Shown here: one piece after another, positions 39,732-47,800 of the stretch
Layout: each line of letters begins with the position of its first letter
Numbering within the stretch: the stretch's first letter is position 1
NCBI RefSeq assembly: GCF_029854705.2
Contig: NZ_CP139035.1
Coordinates: 1,488,001 to 1,552,000, forward strand
Origin: Akkermansia sp. N21116
GTDB lineage: Bacteria > Verrucomicrobiota > Verrucomicrobiia > Verrucomicrobiales > Akkermansiaceae
DNA length: 64,000 nt
Direction of reading: 5' to 3'
The notes under the pieces: model-generated
Seen by the model: only the letters and a program-made list of their open reading frames with translations
Database searches by the model: none
What the model was told of the DNA's origin: nothing
Translations under genes and position numbers: made by a program

Positions 39732-40649
39732 TTATTTGGTTTCTTTGCACATGATTTTGACGAAGCCTTCTTCTTGGAGGCGTGTGGCGCCACAGCTGAA
39801 TTTGGCACGTACCTGCAGGGCTTCGTCCATGTCGTCGCGCACGGAGAGTTTGACTTTAAAGTCATCCCAGAAGCCGAATTGCGCTTTGCTCTTGACCCAT
39901 GCGAGACAGGTTCTGACGCTGCCGGAGGTGATGGGAAGGCGTTGGGTACGGACGAATTTGAACCCCATGAAGGTGTCTATTTTTCCTTCGACGAGGGCTT
40001 TGATGTTGTTGAAGTCGTAGCTGCTGACTTCCGTTTCCCGGAGCAGGCTCATGATTTGCGAGCTGGTGGCGGCAAGGACGAGTTGGTCCCCGAAATGGGA
40101 GGAGTCTTGATGCCAGGCTTCGTTTTCTTCAAGGAGCTGCAAAGTGGCTCGCAACTTGGCGACGGTGAGATTGTCGTCCTTGGCGGAGCCGGATTCGACA
40201 TAGTTGACGGCGATGGTCTGGGCGTTGCCGAGTTCGACTGCCTGGAGACCGTCTTCTCCAACATAGTTGGTGCCGAGGAATCCGGTGATCATGACGTCGT
40301 CCATGCGACGACCTGCAGCGGCCCTGAGTCCCTCAATAGTTTTGGAGACGGGGACATCCATGTTTCCGAGCTGTTTGGCGTCGAATTCATCATAGCCAAT
40401 GGCCTTGGTGAAGACGCGCGGCCTCATGGAACGGCGCAGAGTGGGGGCTTCGTCCAGAATGGTTTTGCCGACCCGGGTGGTTTTTTCCTCGAAATCAAGG
40501 ACGCCGAATTGGTCGAAGAAGACGACCTTTCCGCTGAGGTCCCTGGCAACGGAGACGTAATCTTCCAGCCGGGAAGTTTGCTGCTGGAGGAGGGTCCCCC
40601 ATTTGTTGGTGTATTTAATCTGATAGTTTTCGTTGATTGTTGTAGCCAT
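39732..40649 (-). CDS. Phage-type major capsid protein (Phage_capsid_2-like), orphan
   Basis: 305 residues from ATG 40649 (MATTINENYQIKYTNKW). By pattern it resembles the P22-tailspike-free podophage-like capsids grouped as Phage_capsid_2: an N-terminal LLQQQTSRLEDYV helix, the DQFGVLDFEEKTTRVGKTI segment, the RRSMRPRVFTKAIGYDEFD region, then AAAGRRMDDVMITGFLGTNY and a Gly/Phe-rich C-terminal half with RLPITSGSVRTCLAWVKSKA. These are self-assembling HK97-fold shells in phages. No portal, terminase, protease or tail gene is nearby. It may be a prophage remnant or a domesticated shell. No clear Shine-Dalgarno precedes the ATG. Confidence 0.7.
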   Translation of the reverse strand: MATTINENYQIKYTNKWGTLLQQQTSRLEDYVSVARDLSGKVVFFDQFGVLDFEEKTTRVGKTILDEAPTLRRSMRPRVFTKAIGYDEFDAKQLGNMDVPVSKTIEGLRAAAGRRMDDVMITGFLGTNYVGEDGLQAVELGNAQTIAVNYVESGSAKDDNLTVAKLRATLQLLEENEAWHQDSSHFGDQLVLAATSSQIMSLLRETEVSSYDFNNIKALVEGKIDTFMGFKFVRTQRLPITSGSVRTCLAWVKSKAQFGFWDDFKVKLSVRDDMDEALQVRAKFSCGATRLQEEGFVKIMCKETK

Positions 40650-40903
40650 AATTGAAATGGTGTTGTAGATGATTGCTGCGGCTGTTGGATTGAACCTGGT
40701 TTCTGCCCGGGATTGGGTAGCGAGCAGGTGGTCCTGTCGCTCCATGGGATGCGGGATCCGGTGTTGCCGGATTTGTCCGTGTCACGGTTGCTGTGCCATT
40801 ATGGAGTGAACTGTATTTCTCGCATCCATTCCGATACGTGATGGTGGACGGGACAGGGAAATGATCTTTTCTTTGGAGAGAATTGCATGTAGATTGCGGA
40901 GTC

Positions 40904-41662
40904 ATGAACGAGCCTCTCTCTCCGGACGATCCGTCGATTACACTGCCAGACTTGGAACCGTCCCCGGTTCCCAAGCGGTTGGAACAAGTGAATACGCCTC
41001 TTCCGAACAGGGAAAAGATGCGTGCTACACGTAGAAGGCGTGCCGGATGTGTGATTGTGGTGCTTGCTGCATTCATGTGCCTGGCATGTCTGTTCTGTGG
41101 TGCGTTCGGTTATGCCTATTTCCAGGAATTGGGGTGGCTGCCGCGTACGTTGCAACAGGAAGAGCCTTCTTCGGTGAGGCTGAATGTGCAGAAGGAAAAG
41201 ATTTGCGAAGCTGTTAGAATCGATGATGGCAAGAGTTTTCAAGGAATTACGGTGACTTGTTCCCGGAAGGGGGGTGATGGCTCTGAAGCTCAGTCTGCGA
41301 CGTTGCAGGTGAGTGGAGCTTATGTCGCGTCGTATGGGATTGTGGCTTCTTCGATACGGATTTGGGAGTATTATCCGATGACATCGGAACTTCAGGTGTC
41401 GGTACCTAAGCTGAAGGTTGCCGGGTTGCTGGTATTGCCTGGACGGATTACGGATGCAGAGGGCCGCGAGGTTGATAATTTATTGCCAGAGGAACGGGCT
41501 GCTATTGCTAGAGAAGCCAGAAACCAGCTCTACCAAAAAGTCGTTGCCGACATGGAGACTGATACGACGATACGCAAGAGATGTACGGATTGTTTCCGGA
41601 TGCTTTTATCGGCGTTTGGCATTAATCCTGTCCTTGTGGAAGAAGGAATGGGAGTTTCCTGA
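40904..41662 (+). CDS. DUF4230-like membrane-anchored protein
   Basis: 252 residues. An N-terminal Pro-rich cytoplasmic tail of about 45 residues and a basic RATRRRRAGC precede one membrane helix (VIVVLAAFMCLACLFCGAF). The outer part has the layout of DUF4230 proteins: a beta stretch (VSVPKLKVAGLLVLPGRI), then LLPEERAAIAREARNQLYQKV, a helix and RMLLSAFGINPV. Function unknown. GGAG lies close to ATG 40904. It is 64 bases upstream of lpxC-fabZ and may share its transcript. Confidence 0.65.
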   Translation: MNEPLSPDDPSITLPDLEPSPVPKRLEQVNTPLPNREKMRATRRRRAGCVIVVLAAFMCLACLFCGAFGYAYFQELGWLPRTLQQEEPSSVRLNVQKEKICEAVRIDDGKSFQGITVTCSRKGGDGSEAQSATLQVSGAYVASYGIVASSIRIWEYYPMTSELQVSVPKLKVAGLLVLPGRITDAEGREVDNLLPEERAAIAREARNQLYQKVVADMETDTTIRKRCTDCFRMLLSAFGINPVLVEEGMGVS

Positions 41663-41726
41663 AATTGGGAGAGAAACTCATGGATTTGTGCTTTCCAAGG
41701 AAGATGAATTCTTCTAGAATTCACCT

Positions 41727-43043
41727 ATGGCTTTTGGAAATCAGAGAACAGTCGCCAGCCCGGCAACGCTTGAAGGAACATCTCTCCATACCGGGCAGGC
41801 CGTCACCTTGACATTGAAACCTGCACCGATTGATTACGGCATTAAATTCCGCCGGGTTGATCTGCCCGATCAGCCTTTTATTTCGGCTGATGTGGAGAAG
41901 GTGCAGACTGTTGAACGAGCAACGTCTCTGGCCGAGGGGTCGGTCAAAGTCCATACGGTAGAGCATATTCTTTCTGCTTTGACTGGGATGGGGATTGATA
42001 ATGTGGTGATTGAGATGAATGCCAATGAACCTCCCATTGCGGACGGTTCTTCCAAACCTTATGTGGAGCTGATCAAGAGTGCCGGAATCGTGGAACAGGA
42101 TGCTCCCGTCCGTGTATGGGAAGTCCGTGAACCGGTGACGGTGGAAACGAAGAGCGGTTCTATCCTGACGATTCTTCCTTCCAAAACTTACAGGCTTTCC
42201 GTGACGTGTGTTGGACCGGAAGGCCGCATTACTCAGTATTTCGATTCGGTTATTACGCCGGAGACATACGAAAAGGAACTGGCTCCCGCCCGTACCTTTA
42301 CGTTTTACGAAGATATTAAGCCTCTTTTGGAAAAGGGACTGATCAAGGGTGGGAGTCTGGAGAATGCCGTCGTTATCCGCGGAGAGGAACTCCTCAGCAA
42401 GGAGCCGATGCGTTTTAACAATGAGTTTGCCCGGCACAAGGCCATGGATCTGATCGGAGATTTGACTTTGGCCGGTAAGAGGATTCTCGGTCATGTGATT
42501 GCTGTCAAGCCGGGGCATGGTCCGAATACGGAACTGGCCTCCCGATTGAAGAAAGAATATACGAGGATGCAGCAGATGAAGCCTCAGAGTACGGATATTC
42601 CCTATGGAGATGCCGTACTTGAGACGAAGGAAGTGATGAAGCTGCTTCCCCATCGCTATCCGTTCCTGATGATTGACCGCATTATCGGTTTTGAAGGCGA
42701 AACGAAGTGCCGCGGCATGAAGAATGTGACGATCAACGAACCGTTTTTCCAAGGACATTTTCCGGGGCATCCCGTGATGCCTGGAGTGCTTCAGGTGGAA
42801 GCGATGGCGCAGCTGGCATCGATTTTGATGCTGCGCATGCCGGGTAATGTCGGCAAGATCGGTTATTTCATGAGTGCCGACAAGGTGAAGTTCCGCCGTC
42901 CCGTATTCCCTGGCGACTCCCTGATTATCGAGGCTGAAATGGTTAAGATGCGAGGTAATATCGGTCAGGCGATCGGGCAGTGTCTGGTTAATGGTCAGGT
43001 TGTTTCCGAGGCTGAATTGAAGTTCGGTCTTCTGGACGGCTGA
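41727..43043 (+). CDS. lpxC/fabZ: Bifunctional LpxC-FabZ fusion
   Basis: 438 residues. Residues 1-290 are LpxC, the zinc deacetylase that commits to lipid A: TLEGTSLHTG, the HTVEHILSAL zinc motif, and FNNEFARHKAMDLIGDL with the second zinc His and Asp. Residues 295-438 are FabZ, the 3-hydroxyacyl-ACP dehydratase: LLPHRYPFLMIDRI, then HFPGHPVMPGVLQVEAMAQL with the catalytic His and Glu. The fusion is known in Bacteroidetes/Chlorobi and in PVC bacteria and couples lipid A and fatty acid synthesis, which compete for the same acyl-ACP. Cytoplasmic. It implies a Gram-negative envelope. Confidence 0.96.
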   Translation: MAFGNQRTVASPATLEGTSLHTGQAVTLTLKPAPIDYGIKFRRVDLPDQPFISADVEKVQTVERATSLAEGSVKVHTVEHILSALTGMGIDNVVIEMNANEPPIADGSSKPYVELIKSAGIVEQDAPVRVWEVREPVTVETKSGSILTILPSKTYRLSVTCVGPEGRITQYFDSVITPETYEKELAPARTFTFYEDIKPLLEKGLIKGGSLENAVVIRGEELLSKEPMRFNNEFARHKAMDLIGDLTLAGKRILGHVIAVKPGHGPNTELASRLKKEYTRMQQMKPQSTDIPYGDAVLETKEVMKLLPHRYPFLMIDRIIGFEGETKCRGMKNVTINEPFFQGHFPGHPVMPGVLQVEAMAQLASILMLRMPGNVGKIGYFMSADKVKFRRPVFPGDSLIIEAEMVKMRGNIGQAIGQCLVNGQVVSEAELKFGLLDG

Positions 43044-43057
43044 TGCCTTTTTAGGAT

Positions 43058-43103
43058 AGCTCCTTTCCGGTTTTCCCGTTAGGCGGGGTAACGGAAAGGA
43101 GCT
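43058..43103 (+). terminator. Hairpin after lpxC-fabZ
   Basis: AGCTCCTTTCCG and CGGAAAGGAGCT form a perfect 12-pair stem around a 22-base loop with a small inner CCCG/CGGG hairpin. No U-tract follows, so it may be a Rho-type or weak terminator. Confidence 0.45.
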
Positions 43104-43140
43104 GCCTGTTGCAAAGTGCTTACGAGATTGGAATAGATCT

Positions 43141-44250
43141 ATGCCGGCAGGTGATTCAGGAGAGAATCCGGACTATTTGGCCAACCAGCTGATTACTTGT
43201 ATCGGCAATAAGCGGGCGTTGCTCGGATTTATTGATACGCCGTTGCGCCGGGTTAAGCAACGCCTGGGCAAGCATGCTTTGGATATTGCCGATCTCTTTG
43301 CCGGGAGCGGAATTGTTTCCCGGTATTTCAAGGCTCATGCGACACGCTTGATTTCCAATGATCTTGAGGAATATGCCCGCATTCTCGGGAAATGTTACCT
43401 GACTAATGCCCGCGAGGTGAATATCCGGGCTCTCGAAGAGGCTTTGACCGAGCTTTTGCCCGAGGTTGCCTCAGACCGGGAGGGAGGGTTTATTTCCGAG
43501 TTGTACGCTCCGGCCGACGATGAGAATATCCAGCCTGGGGAACGTGTTTTTTATACGCGTCGCAATGCGCTGTATCTGGATGCCGCCTGTCGTGCCATTG
43601 GCCGGCGTCCGGAATGGATGAGGCCGTTTTTACTGGGACCTTTGTTGTCGGAGGCTTCGATTCATGCCAATACGTCCGGAGTTTTCAAGGGATTTTACAA
43701 GGATGCGGCAGGGATTGGGAGTTTTGGCGGCAGGAAGGGAGATGCCTTGTCTCGGATTACGAGTCCGATTTATTTGTCCATGCCCGTCTGGTCGCGTTTT
43801 TCGTGTCCGGCGACGGTTTACCGCGAGGATGCCAATACTCTGGTGCATAGGTTGGATCCGGTGGATCTGGTGTATCTTGATCCTCCCTACAACCAGCACC
43901 CCTATGGCTCCAACTATTTTATGTTGAACTTGATTGCGGATTACAGACGGCCGGAGAAGATTAGCGATGTCTCTGGCATTCCCGGGGATTGGACTCGTTC
44001 GGCCTATAATTCGTCGGGAAAAGCTAAGGAGAATCTTTTTTCTCTGGTATCTGCCTGCAAGGCATCCCATATTCTGATTTCTTACAATTCCGAGGGGTTT
44101 GTTTCCCAGGATGAGTTTGCGGCATTCTTGCAATCTCAGGGCAGATTGGAAACGTATGAAATCCCGTATCTGACATTCCGCGGAAGCCGTAACTTACGTA
44201 ATCGATCATTGGTTGTGAATGAATATCTCTATCTTTTGGAGAGGTTCTAG
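43141..44250 (+). CDS. Solitary N6-adenine DNA methyltransferase (D12 class)
   Basis: 369 residues. The SAM-binding motif I is DLFAGSGIVSRYFK (near residue 50), preceded by the D12-class start NQLITCIGNKRALL. The catalytic motif IV DPPYNQHPYGSNYF lies near residue 247, and the target-recognition region is between them. Order X-I-TRD-IV fits the Dam/DpnM-like alpha class. No endonuclease or specificity gene adjoins, so it is a solitary methyltransferase that could act in epigenetic control, or an exposed remnant of a restriction system. The recognition sequence cannot be read. Confidence 0.88.
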   Translation: MPAGDSGENPDYLANQLITCIGNKRALLGFIDTPLRRVKQRLGKHALDIADLFAGSGIVSRYFKAHATRLISNDLEEYARILGKCYLTNAREVNIRALEEALTELLPEVASDREGGFISELYAPADDENIQPGERVFYTRRNALYLDAACRAIGRRPEWMRPFLLGPLLSEASIHANTSGVFKGFYKDAAGIGSFGGRKGDALSRITSPIYLSMPVWSRFSCPATVYREDANTLVHRLDPVDLVYLDPPYNQHPYGSNYFMLNLIADYRRPEKISDVSGIPGDWTRSAYNSSGKAKENLFSLVSACKASHILISYNSEGFVSQDEFAAFLQSQGRLETYEIPYLTFRGSRNLRNRSLVVNEYLYLLERF

Positions 44251-44338
44251 TGGAACGGAGATTATTGTCGGAAACGTGGAATACGAAGCATATATTACGT
44301 TGCTGAACCGGAAAAATGAAAAAAACGCATCAGACGTG

Positions 44339-44366
44339 TTGACAAAGCTGCGATAAATATTATTCT
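44339..44366 (+). promoter_or_regulatory. Promoter of the rpmH-rnpA-yidD-yidC cluster
   Basis: A perfect TTGACA (44339-44344), 16 bases, and TATTCT (44361-44366). The start would lie near 44373, leaving a leader of about 70 bases before rpmH. Confidence 0.65.
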
Positions 44367-44444
44367 ACTTCCCCACACACTTCCCTGCGTGCAGTCCGAA
44401 AGAGGCGCGGGACATTTCATTCACCAAACAGTTACCTTTTTATT

Positions 44445-44630
44445 ATGAGCAAGAGGACCTATCAACCTTCCAAGCGTTGCCGCAAGAACCAGTTTGGTTT
44501 CCGTGCCCGTATGGCTACCAAGAATGGACGCGAAATTTTGCGTCGTCGTCGTGCTAAGGGCCGTAAGCGCCTTCTTCCGAAGGGTGCTGAAATTCAGTAC
44601 AAGCGCCACACGATCCAGCACGGTCGTTAA
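44445..44630 (+). CDS. rpmH: Ribosomal protein L34
   Basis: 61 residues. The start [20 protein letters not shown] and the [11 protein letters not shown] core are L34. Most bacterial L34 proteins are 44-46 residues; this one carries about 15 extra at the C-terminus ([18 protein letters not shown]). It is the first gene of the conserved rpmH-rnpA-yidD-yidC order. Confidence 0.95.
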   Translation: MSKRTYQPSKRCRKNQFGFRARMATKNGREILRRRRAKGRKRLLPKGAEIQYKRHTIQHGR

Positions 44631-44693
44631 TCGGCTGTGGCCGGAGAGGCTGGCCATATTACGATTTCTTTTCACGGGCCGCCCCGCGGGGAG

Positions 44694-45086
44694 ATGCGTT
44701 TGACTCGTCAACAAAGCATGAATCGGGCGTTCCAATTTGCCCGTGTGCGTAGTCAGGGTGCATCTACTGCAGGTCGGCTTCTTGTTTTGAGCGCATGTCC
44801 TTTGGATCACGCGGATGAGCCTTCCGCATTTGGCATTATTTGTACCAAGAAGGTCGGTGGTGCCGTTCTCCGTAATACGTTGAAGAGACGTATTCGGGAG
44901 CTTATTCGCATGCACGGGGATTCCCTTGCATGCGGTTTGCATGTCGTCTGTGTCTTGAGGTGGCGTGCAGCTACGGCTCCTTTCTCAGCTTTGGAAAAAG
45001 ACTGGCTTAAGACTCTTTCCCGACTGTTACGGGAGCTGGAAAGGATGAAGGGAGACTCTGCTGAACAGGAGGAGGCGCCCGTATGA
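44694..45086 (+). CDS. rnpA: Ribonuclease P protein component
   Basis: 130 residues from ATG 44694. The RNR motif is seen as [13 protein letters not shown] after [13 protein letters not shown], which is the RNase P fold signature. It binds the RNA subunit and helps cleave tRNA 5' leaders. A GTG at 44637 would add 19 residues; the later ATG starts at the usual [19 protein letters not shown] is directly adjacent, spacing shorter than usual, so the start is not certain. The stop overlaps yidD by ATGA. Confidence 0.9.
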   Translation: MRLTRQQSMNRAFQFARVRSQGASTAGRLLVLSACPLDHADEPSAFGIICTKKVGGAVLRNTLKRRIRELIRMHGDSLACGLHVVCVLRWRAATAPFSALEKDWLKTLSRLLRELERMKGDSAEQEEAPV

Positions 45087-45364
45087 AGAAGCTGGTTATT
45101 GCGTGCGTGCGGTTTTACCAACGCTTTGTCAGCCGGCCTTTGCATTTTCTTGGCGGACCGATGAGTGGATGCCGTTTTTCCCCGACTTGTTCGCAATATT
45201 TTATTGAAGCCGTAGAAATACATGGAATATGGAAGGGAACAACGTTAGGTATCTGGAGGATTTTGCGCTGCAATCCCTGGGGTGGCTCCGGGTTCGATCC
45301 CGTGCCTCCGCGTTGTTCGTCCGGCAGTTCTCATTTTCCTGGGGATGGTGACGCTTCCAAATAA
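45083..45364 (+). CDS. yidD: Membrane protein insertion efficiency factor YidD
   Basis: 93 residues. The signature [15 protein letters not shown] followed by [20 protein letters not shown] is YidD. It assists YidC insertase and is encoded between rnpA and yidC in most bacteria. It overlaps rnpA by ATGA, so translation is coupled. The C-terminal tail ([16 protein letters not shown]) is low complexity. Confidence 0.95.
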   Translation: MKKLVIACVRFYQRFVSRPLHFLGGPMSGCRFSPTCSQYFIEAVEIHGIWKGTTLGIWRILRCNPWGGSGFDPVPPRCSSGSSHFPGDGDASK

Positions 45365-45414
45365 GACCCATTTCAACACATTACTTTTTATCTACATTTT
45401 CCCAATCAACTACT

Positions 45415-47307
45415 ATGGATCGCAAATCATGGATTATTATAGCCCTTTGCGCGGTATTGCTGGGTGCTGACTACTACTACTCAAGTACTCAGCCCAAGCC
45501 TCCCGTAGCACCTCAGTCTGTATCTCAACCCGCAACGAAAACGGCTTCTGCCGATGCGGCGTCAAACTCTCCTGCTCTTCCGGGGGATATGGCGGTTGTT
45601 CCGCCTGTTGACGAAAGCAAGCTGGAAACCTGGCCGATGGTCTCTTATGCCGGAGAAGGAAAGGATAGAAAGCCGGTAGCGACGTATTCGATTGCCAATA
45701 TTGGCGGTTCAATCCGCAATGTGGAGATGGAGGGAGATCTGGTCGATAGTCGCCATGTACCGGATGTCGACGTGAAGATCAATGAGAATGGCACGTACGG
45801 GATCGGTACACTCGTGTTCGGGATTACTCCCGCGGCGGATCCCAGTTACGATACGTCCGTTTATTCGAAGGTTGATTCTGAGAGCAACGATGAGAAACTG
45901 ACCCTTGTTGCACGGCTTGCCAATGGACTTGCCGTGAAGAAGGAATATACGTTTGATCCGTTAAAGGACGAGAACGGCGCTCTTTTGGCAGGCAGCAAAT
46001 ATATGCTGAAACTGAAGATAACGCTTTTTAATCCCATGGATCATGCCGTGCGTCTTCCGGATATGGGCGTTTTTGCCGGTGCGGGATACCCAATTGCCAA
46101 GAGTGAAATGGCCGAGGCGTTCACTCACTTTTTCTATATGACGGATGGTAAATTCGTTCAGGAAACGCCATCGTATTTTACAGGGGGCTTTATATCATCT
46201 GCCAAGCCGCGCGAGGTGGCTAATCTGGTTAACCTGACCTATGGTGGGGTGATGAGTCAGTATTATGCCAGTATACTGATACCGGCGGAGGATTCCCGCG
46301 GTTCGATGATTTACGCCCAGCGTCAGTTGTTCCATCTGAAACATGAAGGAGACCATGAAGTACCCGGGGTCATTTTGGCGATGGGGGCTCCGGTGGTGGA
46401 TCTTCAGCCCAAGGCCGAGAAGGTGCTTTCGTATGAGATCTATGCGGGCCCGAAGAAGAACCAGGTTCTCAACGAGTTGCCCTATAAACTGGATGAAGTC
46501 ATGGCATACGGATGGCTAACTATCCTGAGTGCTCCGATGAACTGGTTGCTCAACTTTTTCTTCGGCCTTGTCGGTAACTGGGGTATTGCCATTATCTGCA
46601 TGACGATTGTGGTGCGCATTGTCATCTGGCCTCTTTACAAGAAGTCCTACATGGCGATGAAGCGTATGTCGCTCGTCCAGCCCAAGATGCAGGAATTGAA
46701 GGAAAAGTACCCGAATGATCCGCAAAAGGTCAATGTGGAGATGATGAAGATGTATCAGGAATACGGCATCAATCCTGCCAGCGGGTGTCTGCCAATGCTG
46801 ATTCAAATCCCGATCTTCTTTGCCTTCTACCGTGTTCTGCAGTACTCGGCGGAGTTGCGCGGTCAGCCTTTTTTCTGGTGGGTTAAGGATTTGTCATTGC
46901 CGGATACGGTGTATGAAATCCCGCTTCCCTTTAGCTCGTTTCCGACTCTTCCGGTTAACATTCTTCCTCTGATTATGGCGGTAACGATGGTAATCCAGAT
47001 GAAGATGACGCCGCAGGCCGGGGATAAGATGCAACGCCGGATTATGGCGTTTATGCCTCTGATTTTCTTTTTCTTCTGCTACAACTTTGCATCGGCTTTG
47101 GCTTTGTACTGGACGGCTCAGAACTTGATTAATATGGGACAAACCTTGTTGATCCGTCGTTTGCCCCAGCCGGAACTGACCAAGACAAAGAAAAAGAAAG
47201 CCGGTTTTTTGCAACGCATGATGGAGCAGCAACGTATTCTTGCCGAACAGCAAAAGCAACAGGGAGGAGGTATGCGTAACGTAACTCCCGGAAGGAGGAA
47301 GAAATAG
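45415..47307 (+). CDS. yidC: Membrane insertase YidC (Oxa1 family)
   Basis: 630 residues with the Gram-negative layout: an N-terminal helix (SWIIIALCAVLLGADYYY), a large periplasmic beta domain to about residue 360, then the Oxa1 core: WGIAIICMTIVVRIVIWPLY with the conserved Arg, the KSYMAMKRMSLVQPKMQELK coiled region, and helices around GCLPMLIQIPIFFAFY and ALALYWTAQNLI. The Lys/Gln-rich tail (QQRILAEQQKQQGGG) may contact the ribosome. It inserts inner-membrane proteins alone or with SecYEG. The next usual genes of this cluster are absent. Confidence 0.96.
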   Translation: MDRKSWIIIALCAVLLGADYYYSSTQPKPPVAPQSVSQPATKTASADAASNSPALPGDMAVVPPVDESKLETWPMVSYAGEGKDRKPVATYSIANIGGSIRNVEMEGDLVDSRHVPDVDVKINENGTYGIGTLVFGITPAADPSYDTSVYSKVDSESNDEKLTLVARLANGLAVKKEYTFDPLKDENGALLAGSKYMLKLKITLFNPMDHAVRLPDMGVFAGAGYPIAKSEMAEAFTHFFYMTDGKFVQETPSYFTGGFISSAKPREVANLVNLTYGGVMSQYYASILIPAEDSRGSMIYAQRQLFHLKHEGDHEVPGVILAMGAPVVDLQPKAEKVLSYEIYAGPKKNQVLNELPYKLDEVMAYGWLTILSAPMNWLLNFFFGLVGNWGIAIICMTIVVRIVIWPLYKKSYMAMKRMSLVQPKMQELKEKYPNDPQKVNVEMMKMYQEYGINPASGCLPMLIQIPIFFAFYRVLQYSAELRGQPFFWWVKDLSLPDTVYEIPLPFSSFPTLPVNILPLIMAVTMVIQMKMTPQAGDKMQRRIMAFMPLIFFFFCYNFASALALYWTAQNLINMGQTLLIRRLPQPELTKTKKKKAGFLQRMMEQQRILAEQQKQQGGGMRNVTPGRRKK

Positions 47308-47339
47308 GCAGAGTCTTGCTATAACGTATAATTTTTCAA

Positions 47340-47369
47340 GGGGCTATCTCGGATTAGAGAGATAGCCCC
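47340..47369. terminator. Hairpin after yidC
   Basis: GGGGCTATCTC and GAGATAGCCCC form a perfect 11-pair stem with an 8-base loop. Flanks are A/T-rich but without a clean U-tract. It resembles the hairpin at 63905-63932 (GCTACCTC/GAGGTAGC). Confidence 0.55.
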
Positions 47370-47800
47370 AAATAATAAAGAGCTCTGGCATTTGCTTGTT
47401 GTTGAGGCGGGGTAGGGACTAGGAGAGTTTAGGAAGATGTTCTAGTCAATTGTTTGTTTGCCCTCTTCGACATAGCAGCGGAATGATTTCATTTTTCAGG
47501 TTTGTTTTTTCTTCCAAGCCTGACCTGATTTTGTCGTCGGGTGGCTTGCATGTGCCATGTCGGATTCCCGCATGGTTTCGTATGGAGAAGGATTCGTCAG
47601 AAGATTGTTTTGAGGAAAATCAGATCCGGAACAGAATATAAATTCAAATAAAAAATGAAACGATAAGTTTTATATAAGATTATTATTTATAATGTTTTTT
47701 GTATTTATGGTTATATGCTTTTAGGATGATAAGTCTTGATATTTAAAAAATATTTTTAGAATGATATTGACATATTGAATGTTTCTGGAAACCATGTAGT
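47370..47800 (+). other. AT-rich intergenic region before the glycosidase gene
   Basis: About 430 bases without a supported gene. The last 160 are strongly AT-rich. TTGACA occurs at 47767-47772 and TTGATA at 47733, but no -10 with usual spacing accompanies either. Confidence 0.5.

Noticed and set aside
39732-40649. Encapsulin shell
   Set aside because: Text resembles Phage_capsid_2 rather than encapsulin, and no cargo enzyme is adjacent; left as an orphan capsid.
47767-47800. Perfect TTGACA before the glycosidase gene
   Set aside because: No -10 element at normal spacing before the start codon.
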